This document shows positions 1 to 11,100 of a DNA stretch of 64,000 bases, piece by piece. Every line of letters starts with the position of its first letter. The first letter of the stretch is position 1. The translations under genes were made by a program, and so were the position numbers. Location of the stretch: positions 124,001 through 188,000 of the forward strand of contig NW_025335455.1 of NCBI RefSeq assembly GCF_004798865.1, read 5' to 3'. The notes beneath the pieces were generated by a model. It was given only the letters and a program-made list of their open reading frames with translations. It did not search any database and had not been told where the DNA came from. Source of the DNA: Varanus komodoensis. Its lineage: Eukaryota; Chordata; Lepidosauria; Squamata; Varanidae.

Positions 1-1240
1 GCACCCCCACCCCCCCGTTCTGGGAAGAGTTGCAGGGATAGCACGGACGGTGCTTGAGCCCTCCGTTCCTTCCTCGCGAAGCGGGTGGCACTGGACCCAC
101 CTCCACTGCCTCGTTCTCCCGCCTGTTCCTTCGCCCCAGGTCAACAGCCCATTCTCCCAACCTGGTGCCCTCCAGGTGTGCTGGATGGCAACTCCCATCA
201 TTCCACCCTGCATACCTTCCGATGACCACACACGAACAGCAGTCACTGCTGAGGGGGCAGCCTATCCAGAATGCCATCTGGAAATGATGGAGCCATCCGT
301 GGTATGGAGCAAACTGGGGGGACAGGGTTCAGCACTTTGGACACCTCCTTAAACTTCAGGTTAGAAGCCGGTGTGGCCACTGGCACATCCCTGACGTTGG
401 AGTCGCTGGCCTGGAGGGCACCACGTTTTGGGCAGGCTGCTGGAAAGCTGCTGGTGGGTACCTGGGGCTGCAGATGCCACCCTGCATGTGGCATCAGCAC
501 ATGTATAACATCCGCTGCCAGAGGGGATTGCAGCTTTCCAATACACCTGGGGGTTTTTGATGAAGGTGCTTGCTGTGTGCAGACAGCAGAGGTGGGCAGC
601 TGTCAGAAGTCCAGAGGTTGCTGCCACCACCTCTCTGCCCTTCTTCCTTCCCCTTCCAGAGAAGTGAATGCCTGGTGAAGCTCCAACTACCTTCCACTCC
701 ATTTCCCCATTGATTCTCCTAAGGATTTTGGAGAAAAGAGCGAGCAAAGGGCTGCACTCTTGAGCAGTACTCACAGAGTCCCCACACCCAGAGTGAAAAT
801 ATTATGCAAAGAACAGCCAAGGGGATACCCCTGGCCATTGCCAGCTGCTAAGATGTAGTAAGGAGCACACTCAGGGAACCTTCCCCAGGGCCCCTTGAAG
901 CCTGGTACTGTGATGGGGTGGGAAAGACTTCGACCCACCGAAATTTCTTCTGCATCTGCATCCATGTGTGCTGGAATTGAGAGCTTGAACTTCTAGAGAC
1001 CATAGGAAGGGATCGAAACCCTGAAAGAACATGGTTCTTGTGTGTGCACAAAGGAGGATTTTGAGGCCTTCTGCAAAATGGCAGTGCAATCATCAGTTAT
1101 GTGGAACATGCCCCCAAATATGTATGGATAGCTGGGTGTCTTGTTGCAAAGCATACTGGTGGCTTTTCCCCTCGTCCTTCCAAACAAAAAAGGATAGTCC
1201 TAATTAGTCTGATGACAAATGTGCTGGTGAACGGCCCATG
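1..1240. other. Left edge, no gene recognised
   Basis: Only short, unrecognisable ORFs on both strands. CCTGGTGCCCTCCAGGTG near 0.16 kb looks like one arm of the palindromic repeat family. Nothing else supported. Confidence 0.4.
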
Positions 1241-1375
1241 CGTAGTACCGTTATATTTATACCCTGCCTTTTTCATGCAGGAACGCAAGGTGGCTTACAT
1301 GAGCCTCTTCCTTCCAACGTCATCCCCCCAACAGCCCCGTGAAGCAGGTTAGGCTGGAAGTCAGTGGCTGGGTTC
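1240..1375 (-). mobile_element. SINE 3' fragment, antisense
   Basis: TATATTTATACCCTGCCTTT and CCCGTGAAGCAGGTTAGGCT match the tail half of the same SINE family. Confidence 0.5.
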
Positions 1376-1904
1376 ACACAACACACCGAACCCCTTGGCG
1401 GCTTTAATGATGCACTCTGGTGAAAATTCCTGTTACTGACGGATGATCAGGTGCAGCGGGGATTGTGCACCTCCCCCACCCACTTCGGTCCTCAAATTCC
1501 GGCAGGCATGGGATGGTCCTTGTGCCATTTCGCACTGGGTGCAGCGTGGCTTTTTTAAAGAAGTGTGTTGCCTACACTTGGAAAGTGAAGGCAACTGCAA
1601 AAACTTGAAGATTCTGTTGCAAAGGCTGCTTTCCTTACGCCTCACCAGAAAAAAGAAAGAAAAAAGAGTAACTAGCAGTGTGCTATAATGTAGCAATTAG
1701 GCATGGGCAGCCTGCAGAGTATCCTTTCCAAATTGTAGGGTCATACTGTATTTTTTTCTCTCTTTGGGGTACTTGGGAAAGTCAGTCACCAGCCAGCCCC
1801 TTGACTGGAGTTGCCTTTCTGCCACTCCTAGCAAGCAGCTCTCTGGTTATTTGGCTTGGCCGTGCTTCTAATTGTTGTCTGGCACCGGACAACGCATAAA
1901 ACGA

Positions 1905-2100
1905 CCGTGAGTTTCTTAAACTCCACTACAGCCATGGCTAGCTGGGATGGTGTAAAACCCACCCGAGTGGCTTATAAACCACCCCATGGAATGAGTGCAG
2001 GTTTCAGGTGATCCACAAAACCGGCATGCATCTAAAACCACAACGGCATCACGTGTTGGGCACAGCCAGTCCAGTGGTTGACCGGCCTGTCTCACAGTGA
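1905..2100. repeat. Inverted-repeat element (MITE-like), diverged copy
   Basis: GCCATGGCTAGCTGGGATGG, GGCTTATAAACCACCCCATGG and AAAACCACAACGGC echo the 6.7 kb element. Family not identified. Confidence 0.35.
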
Positions 2101-2562
2101 GCGTCATGGCCAAGCTGCAGCTGAGCCCCCGTCCGACCCTTCAGCCACACCACCACCCTGGCTCTGCTTTATGGCTTTTACATTTAACGCTGTTTACATG
2201 GGTAGTTCAAGATATAGAGGGAAACAGGTAACGCCGAAGTCTATGGGCCACCAGTCCTTGCTGCACCGCTACAAGGGAATTGTGATGGACCAGATCAGGG
2301 GACTCACACTGTTTTGGAGTGTGAGCGTCTCTCCCTGTTCCATCTGCTCCAGCCGCAAGTGGCCCTGGGGCTTGTGTCCCCCCCCCCCCATTCTTTGCCA
2401 CGTGCACCTCCTCCTGCCATGGCCAAGCTGGTGCTTCTCAGTGCCATTTTTGTAGCCCAGCTTTGGGTGCATTCACAATTTTTGAAACAAATCCATTGGA
2501 AAAATAAACAAACTAAAATGACACTTTTTATAGGAATTATTGCATTTGGATTTACATTATTA

Positions 2563-2785
2563 CATTTATAGTCTACCTTTGTTCTTCTTGCAAAGAATCC
2601 AAGGTGGCTTATATACATAGTCCTCCTCCACTCCATTTTACCCTCACAACCACCACCCTGTGAGGTAGGTCAGGCTGAGAGTAAGTGACCGGCCCAAAGT
2701 CACCCAGTGAGCTTCATGGCAGAGTGGGGATTAAAACAAGGATCCTCTTAGCCTCCGGGCTAGTACTAGCCACCATGCCACACAG
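2563..2785 (-). mobile_element. tRNA-derived reptile SINE, antisense
   Basis: Antisense copy of the same SINE as at 55.3 kb: tail near 2.57 kb, core GTGACCGGCCCAAAGTCACC near 2.68 kb, degenerate head to 2.78 kb. Confidence 0.65.
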
Positions 2786-3394
2786 AATGCCCGAGGCCCG
2801 GGGTGGAAGGATTGCAAGCAAGCTTACTTCCAAAGGAAACCACCAGGGGTTGGTCTGAGCCCCCTCAATTTCACCTGAAAATGCCCTTGTCTCTCACCTA
2901 GTCAATCTCATAGCAGGATCTCATCGGTTTCACAAGCAGACTAGAAAACTTCCAAGCTTGACTTGTCTTGCAGCTTGTTAAGGCTTGCAGCCAATAGATC
3001 CAGAAAAGGAATTGTGAGGCAGGACTCGGAATGGCTTTCCGACTGGAAATGCACAGCAAGCGGCAGAGAAGGGAGCAGCCTTGTCAAGACACTACCTGTC
3101 CTCTCCGGGAGCAATCCGCCCACTGAGCCTCATTCTCCCTTGAAGAGAGTATCTTCCTCAGAGAGGCTGCAGCGCTGCGATTCTGCTCTTTCCTTCCTAA
3201 ATAGATTCCTTGCAGTAAGAAAGATGGAAAATGTGTTGGGGAAATGTGAGACAATTAAGACCAGAAGGTGACATTGCCTGTAACATTACATGGAGGTGTG
3301 GCCATTACACATGAAAAGCCTTGTCTAGAAGCGTTCTATGTTGCACATCCCAATTCATTTGTGCCTAAAATTCACAGCTAGGATTGATATCCAT

Positions 3395-3660
3395 GTAGAC
3401 ACAAGAACCCACAAGAAAAGCCGTGTTGGATCAGCCACCCAGTCCAGCATTCTGAACACACAGCGGCAACCACTTGCTCACCAGGTTGCCCGAACACGAT
3501 GGATGCAAGACCTCCACCTGCCGAGCTCATCAGCTGGAGTACATGACATGCCACCTGTGTGCTGAAGGAGGAAGCACACAGCCAGCAAGGCTAGGAGCCA
3601 ATGATAGCTGCTACTTCCACGAACCTGCCCAATCCCTTCTTAAAGCCCTCTAGTTTAAGC
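3395..3660. mobile_element. CR1-like repeat fragment
   Basis: GCCGTGTTGGATCAGCC and CAGTCCAGCATTCTG are diverged matches to the 54.04 and 59.64 kb repeats. Confidence 0.35.
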
Positions 3661-3973
3661 AAGGAAACGAAGAAACACACTGGCACCAATTCATACAGCT
3701 TAATGGTACAAAGAAGAATTACATGGAATTTATTTGCTTAGTTGTCCATTCAGTTATTTATCCTGCGTCATCAGGCCAATAATTTCTGAAGGGACAAACA
3801 TTTCACATACCTAGCTCAAAAGAGCAACATTTACTAGAATCTGACTTCATTTTTACTGGCATACATGGAAAATTAGACAGTGCTTTCCTATTTGTTAACC
3901 GCCTGTTGCTTACTGCATGGGCACCTGGAAGAAAGAGCAAGATGCAAGTCCCTGGGCCAAACAGGGCAGCAAC

Positions 3974-3979
3974 TTTATT
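3974..3979 (-). terminator. Possible polyadenylation signal of gene A
   Basis: AATAAA on the minus strand, about 680 nt past the gene A stop codon. A second AATAAA lies near 3.73 kb. The choice between them is uncertain. Confidence 0.3.
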
Positions 3980-4658
3980 AGCCACGGCGGCAAGACCTAC
4001 GGTGAACCCAACCAGCAGTACAGGAACGGGGCAAGGCAGACGATCGCCCAGGAGCCAGTGCAAACTACCAAGTCCAACCAGCTCCGTCTTGGCCAAGCAC
4101 TCCTGGCTCCACCTCCTGCCAAGTCCCCTGCCCAGGCACATGGGAACCTGGCGAGCCTTGAAGTGTATCTCTTGGCCACACAGCAGAAAGGGCAAAGGTA
4201 GGGACTCCCGTTTACTGTGAAGGTGCTCGCCTAGGAGTGGTTGCTGACCTGCATGTTGTGTATGGAGCCACCTCCACCAGCTTTCTGTATGCTCGACTCT
4301 AGACCAGTGCACAGCAAGCAAAACAAATGTGTGAATAATGATGCCTGGCCCCATTAGCCAATTGGGGGTGAGGCCAAAAGGTTCCTTGGGCGAGGGGGGG
4401 GTGCTCTGAGCAGATGATGGAGAGGGCGGGCCTGTGCACTCTGCATGCGTGGGGTTTCCAGACTTCTGCAGCCTTGGACCTGCCCCCTCCCCCTTTGAAA
4501 GACCACACAAAATGGCCTCTCTGTGGCTCACATGCCCAGCTAGGGCTCCAGAACAATCTGAAAGCCGTTGTGTGCAGGATCGTCAGATATACGTATGTAC
4601 ACACGAAATGGCTAACTGTCACATTTTTTGGTTCAAAGCAGTTCTTCTTTAAACAGTC

Positions 4659-5185
4659 CTACCATGTTCCCCCTCTGCAGAAAAAGGGCTGGACTCCCTC
4701 CGCAGAAAGTGAGTAAAACGTGAAGATGAATTCATCTGTATCAGCATCAAAAAAGTCCACACAGCCCTCTTCAAAATCCAGGGCCACCCAGATCTTCCTG
4801 GGCTGTTTCTTCAAGGTCAACAGGGTTGGCTCAGGGGAGGTGAAAGCCAAAACCTGACAGGGTGAGGAGCAGTCGCTGTGTGTCTGCCCCACGGCCCAGA
4901 TCCCCTCGTCAGGACTAAGGCTGAAGCAATCCTTCATCATGACTGTGTGCTTGGCAACCCCGATGGCCCAGTCAGGTAGTCCCCACAGATCTTTCCACAT
5001 CCCCTTCTCCAGCATGTCCACCACCCACCAAGGTCTTCCCGAAGGGAGTCGCTCACACTTCAGCTCATAGAGCATACTGTTAAAGGACTGCAGGTTGTGA
5101 GGTGCCCCATCCGATTTTGAGATCTTCAGATCTTTTAACATGAAGTATTCAGGAGACTGGGCATTTGGATTCATAATCATGCTCA
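4659..5185 (-). CDS. Gene A last exon: PRY-SPRY domain
   Basis: Acceptor CTCTGCAG, then a phase-1 start reading V-S-M-I-M-N-P. Recognisable SPRY landmarks are WAIGVAKH, GIWAVGQ, AFTSPEP, PRKIWVALDFEEG and VDFFDAD, ending QPFFCRGGTW before the stop. The usual LDP is MNP and the usual WEV is WVV, so the binding surface may have diverged. Confidence 0.88.
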
Positions 5186-8100
5186 CTGCAGAGGGAGAGG
5201 GAGAGAGTTAGTTAGTTAGTTAGTTCAGGAAAGACTCAGCCTCGGCTGATGGAGAATTGTTTACAGAATAAACGAACCAGTGGTATGGTTTGCATGATCG
5301 TCACAGCCCACGTTCAGTTGCTATACAGCTAGGCAAGTGGACATCCATATTGAATTTTAAGCTCTCATGGGGTTTAGTCATCATTGGTCTGTTAGACCAC
5401 GGGTTATTGGAGGGTTGTTTAATCCTGAAACAATGAGCTTTGGGTGGCTCAACAAACTATGGGAAACCCTGTGGGAGACTGAATATTCAAAATGGCTGCC
5501 CACATGTGCTGAACCAACTAGGGCTTAAGTAAGCCGTGGTGGGCAGTGGTGATCATGAGAACGCGGTCAGGATTGCCTTCTAGTATCCTGCAGGAGGGAA
5601 CAAAAGCCACACAGAATGTGAACTCCACCCCAAAAGACATGATCGATGCAACAATGTCAAGGAGCACAGTCTCCATGAAATGCTGGAGCATCTCAGCCAT
5701 CTTTTCATCACTGCCTGGCTGGTGTTATCCCACAAAGCAGCCATGGTGTCTGTGTATGGTAGATTGGCTTGTGCACTAGCTCACAACTTAGCAAGCTGAT
5801 GACCAATTCAATTTGCCCACCGACTCTTTTTTGACTATATTGTCCCCGTTTAGCATAATCCACCCACCCTCTGCCCATCCCAGATCACGCTGATTGCTCT
5901 CCCTGTTCTAAAACGTGAAAATAATTTTTAAAGATCTCTTTGCTTCTAGAGTTTAATTAAGATCTTCTATTTTATTTATGTTTTATTACTTTCAGTGACC
6001 CTGAGCATTATTTGTAGTGGAAACATGGGAGTTAAAAAGTATTTTCTAGTGGAAGGTTGTATTTTGCAATTTCCTTAGTGACTCCTGCTAAAATAAGGAA
6101 ATGAGGAACTGCTTTTGAGACTTTATCCTCTGACAAAAGTTTTTCATGGCACTGCATTTCTTTCACATAGTTACCTTTGTATTGAGCTTGCTGCAGAACA
6201 TCTGTTGCAGGGAAGAAATGGGGATACATTTAAAGATTTAAGTTACAGCCAAGTAGTCACAGCATAATAAATAATACAGCAAAAGATCTTATAGCTAAAA
6301 TAATCCCTCTCGTGCTAAATTGAACACCACAGCCAGCATTTACATTTGAAATGCAAAGCAGAAATTAACCGGGGTGGATTCCGAAAAATGTTGTCTTGGG
6401 GTTTGCAGAACAGCCCCTCCAAGATCCTAACTCAAGCACCTCTCCCATAACAAGTCCCTTCCCTTCCAGAAAAGTACCTGCATTGAAGGGCCGGACCAAA
6501 GCTCGCTCCGTAGCCTCTGTGCTGAGCACTCGCTCCACAGCCTCTGTGACACAGCGGGGAAAGAGACAAAATTACACAGGCCATCATGCAAATAGCTACA
6601 CCGCATGCATAAAAGGAATCCCTTTCGCATACAGAAAACTGCTCATTTAGATCAGGACGTTTTATTGTGATGGAGACGGCAGCTGGGTTCACGCATCATG
6701 CTGTGGTGCTTACAAGACACGCTGGTTTAGCATGTTGTCTGAACACAGCACTCTTCCCGCGGGGCGACTTATAAACCGCCCCAACTAGCCATGGTATGTG
6801 GTGGGCTTTTATAAACCCACTTTGGGTTACTGTGTTCAGACAACGAAAACCATAATTATATAGTATTAGTATAGTATAGAAAACTGTAACTGTAAACTCA
6901 GACAACGAAATAAACTGTAATTAAGACAAAAAAACCAGAGTGCCACTTGGCAAGCATGACAGAAAGGGTTGCCACTCTAGCCAAGGGGCTAGTGGGCAAT
7001 TGCCTTTCCCAGGCACCCCAAAATACCAAAGCAGCACTTGGGAACAGCTGGAGGAGGTTTCTTCCCTCCCTGCTGATCAGCACTGGGGGCAACCTCAAAA
7101 ACCCCGCAAATCTCTCTTAAAAATCTGCTAGTCCTCACCTCACACTCACACTGCCCCAAAAGGGGATCATTCCCATTCATAGAATCGCTGAGGAGCAGGG
7201 CCAGCTCCATCCAGGAGAGGCCACCCTCCTTCCCTGGCTGAAATATTGGGCACGGGAGGGGAAACAGATGGAGGCTGCTCCTGTCCCTTCCCCCCACAGT
7301 CCTTTCCCTTTCCCATATATTAGTCAACTGAGAAGGAAAGCAGCCTTCCTTGGATTCAGACCTCCTCCTCCAATCCCTTAATGAGGGATAGAAACAGGGC
7401 AATGATGCCCTCAGGTATCTTAAGGAACCTCGCAGGGAAAGTCTGTTCTGCTTTTAGCAGAACCTTTCTGTATAACTGACCTGGAACTGGAGAGCTCTCA
7501 GAAATCTGCAGCCCCCCCCCCCACTTCCTTAAAGCCAGGCATTCTCCCCACACCCCACAAAATGCTCCCTCTACCTTTACAGTTCCTCATATGCATCCTT
7601 AAATCAGAGCTTTTCTGCAAGTGAATTCTGAGCATCTCTTCCAGCCCGGGAGAAAGGTTCACCACACATCCTACTTTTTTCTCACACCTGGAATGGAACA
7701 TGGTCAAGTTTAAGGAACAGTAAGGAAACCCTTCTGTAAGCTTGTCCCATGAAATGGGGGGTAATGGGAAGGTGCCCCAGCCTGCGCTTCTAAAAGTGAA
7801 GTCTTTTCAACAACAACAGAAAAGCAGGGGGAGCTTCCAGTGGGCTGCTTCTGTCCAGCAGAATGGGGACAAACTGAATGGATTAGATTGCAGCTCTGCC
7901 AACGTTGCACAGAAATAATTCACACAAGTCCCAATAGCTAGCATGGTTGGCTAGGAGATGCTGGGTGTTATGGAACTTTTTTTGGTCTAAACTTGTGCAG
8001 GGTTGTGTCTTTAGCATTTTTACAGGAAAGGGTCAGGATTTCTGGAGCAGCCATCAAATCAACCTTCCCACTGGGGGAAGTCCTTTAGCTTTGCTCCAGA

Positions 8101-11100
8101 GGGCTCTGGAGGGGCAAACAGAACAGGTATGAGTGCTGGTAATGGTTGACTGGCCAGTGACAGAGTAGATGCTTCATGCTTAAACATTTGCATCTTCCAT
8201 CTGTGGAGCAGATCTCACATAACAGTCAGTGGGAAAGTCCTTCATGTCAGTATTTGAAGAGCAGGCTTCAGCTGGAGGAGGCAGCAATCAATTTCACTCT
8301 ACCCCGTGCTTGCCAAAAGAAAACAAATCGGACAAAGATGTGAACCTCACTCGCTACTTGAAGGAAACAGCATCAATTGTTTTTCGAGGCGCCCCAGTGA
8401 GACCAGTTTTCCCACCCCAGGAGTAGAAGAGTTACACACCTGCCCAAGGCATTTCTGGTATCCTGAAAGAGAGGGAGAGGGGAAATGTTTTGTTCTTGAT
8501 CCGACAAGGATACCTCTGCCCCTTCCTACAGCATGCTTGACCCGAGAATCACGCCCTCTTTATTCCAAGAGCCAGGCCAGGTAGGGTCCTTTGTGTCAAG
8601 TCTCACCTGCAGGAATTTACTTTCTGGCTGAAGGCACATTTCCTCCATCTCTGCAACCAGTGCAGTGAGTCGTGAAAACTCCTTCGAGACTTTAGCGAGG
8701 TGCTTGTCCTGCATTTTCTTCAACTCTTCCTCTAGCTCCTCCAGTTGATCTACCCAGAGTTGCTGCTTCTCTTCAAGGAACTTCTGCATTCTCTCAAAGT
8801 CAGACCTGATCCGCTTCTTCTCCTGTTCCAACTGTACCTGGAAGAAACATAAGTGGAATTTAAGGAGAGGCAGGGGTAGAAAATGAAGGGGAAGCCAGTC
8901 TTTAAAGGCAGCAATGAACAGCTGACTGCTCATGACGGTCAATGAGAGCTTCTGTGTAGAGAAAAGGGAGCATTTGTCTAGAATTTTTAGCACCACCTAC
9001 TAATTTAGGGAAGTATGAGAGTTTTGTTCCTGTTCACAAGTCATGCAAAAACATCCAACTCAAACCACACACATGAATGCGAGTAGTAAATTTTCTTGGC
9101 AAATTTTTGCAATTTCCTCAGCATGCCTTCAGAGTCACAAATGTGCATCCTTTCTCGGGCTGAACAATATTTTCATGCATGCCTATTTTTAAAAATTGGG
9201 AAAATTGCCACTTTTTCTAATGCTAGTTTTTTCTAGATTTTTTTTTTAAGAAAAACTCACTTGCATTCAGGAATGTGAATAAGGCAAAGCAAACTTCAAG
9301 GAATAATTCAAAGAGCCTTAGAGAGTTTGGAACACTGCATGTTAACTGATCCCTACACTAGATAAGTTCAATCTGTGCTGGTTCGCATTTTCCCAATGCT
9401 AAGTTGATTCTACCCCAATTCCACATTAGTCCGCAAATAGTAAATACATCAGACATCACACATATATGCATGCAGTTTTTATTAAAATCCACATTTTTGT
9501 ATGGATTTTAATGTACGCATTCATGTATACCTTTTTGAACAGTATGTATTTTTTCCAAGTGATTTCCATTAAGTATTTTGTGCATCATTTTTGTATACTT
9601 TCTAAAATGTACACCTCTCCCCCCCAAACTGTACTTCAGAAATGAATGGATTTCTATTAAAATCTATGTCCTGGTTTGTCTTAGGGTTGTGGAAGTACAA
9701 ATTAAACAAATGTCTCCCATAATCCTCATTTCAACCCACTGCTCTGTTTTCCAAATATATAATTGTCCCAGGCAAAGCAACTTATTTTAAATCTGCCCTG
9801 AAATAATAAGCCTTAGAGAAATTAAGTGTGAATGTAAGCTGGGATCCATATGTAATGCCGTATTTGTGATTATCTGAAATGTGATTTACCGTACCCGATT
9901 CAGACAGTAACATAGGAGTTGGCATTTCTTAGCCACGTGACTGTAGTAATGCCCATGAGGGTCACTCTATGTAGAAAACCGTACGTGTGATGGAACTTTC
10001 ACCTCTTAAATTTACTTCAGTCTGAAGAGAGAAGCCTTCCCTATTAATATCTGAGCAGGCCCCTTGTGTAGTAAAAATTAACTGCTCAAACTGTTACATT
10101 TTAGTTTTGGCACTCGTGTTTCTCCTTCTGACTCGCTCTGTTTCTATACTGTTTTCTAGTACAAAGCTGCTGTACCTTATGTATTTGTTTTTACTCACTG
10201 GATTATTTTAATTTTTTCTTGTTCACCATCTCCTTTGGAGTGGAAAGGCAGACATAAACATAACCATAAACACACTGATGTTAGAAACAGAACAAATGTC
10301 CTTGTGCTCCCAATTGTTCATTATCAGCATATGAAGACGATGATAAAATCCACATTTCAACACTGGAGAATTAAAGTCAGTCAAGAATGCTTTGTTATTT
10401 TAATATTTATCCTGAATCTCAATCACGACTTGAATGGTGGTGACAGGATCCCTCCCCTCCCGCACCCTCCTCATGTTTTATTTAGGACTTTTCTACATGA
10501 GGAATTCATCCCACCACTTGACTGAGGCTCTTTCTTCCGTTTACTTCCTGGGAGCAAGAGTGCAACCTTTGGCGCAGATTCCCCTGCAGGGCTTTTCCAT
10601 CTCTGCCTTCCTCTATGTTCTTTCATCGCACAACCATGAGGTGCTGCTGTGGCACAGAGCAGAACTGAGAATAAGCCGGAAACTCTCATTCCAGTCCATT
10701 CTGACCTCCCAGGCAGTGCTGACTTGACTTTCCTTGCTCTGAAAATAGCTACAGAAAAGGCCATGAAACAAGGAGAGGTCCCAGAGGAGGAGGACATTAT
10801 ATAAGGTACCCATGAACATCCATGGATGAGGAATCATGAGCATACAATAAAAGCCTCACGTACAGAAGTTCTCAAAATGCATCCTTTAGACTGGTTCACA
10901 TAAGTGGACGAATGACCTGATTTCTCAGCTCGTGATACTTTATTGGAGGCGGCAAGTGTTGAAGAAGCTGGATGTTTTTCATGTGGCATCTGCTACAACA
11001 TATAACCCACCTGTATTTCTTATACGGTAGCTGCCACAGATACTTCAGCCAGGAAAGGATGAAGGCACATGTTTAAACCAGGCAGCTGCTACCGTGGAAC

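Noticed and set aside
3803-4531. 242-codon minus-strand ORF downstream of gene A
   Set aside because: It lies in the likely 3'UTR of gene A, has no domain signal, and reads like chance open sequence in a GC-rich stretch.
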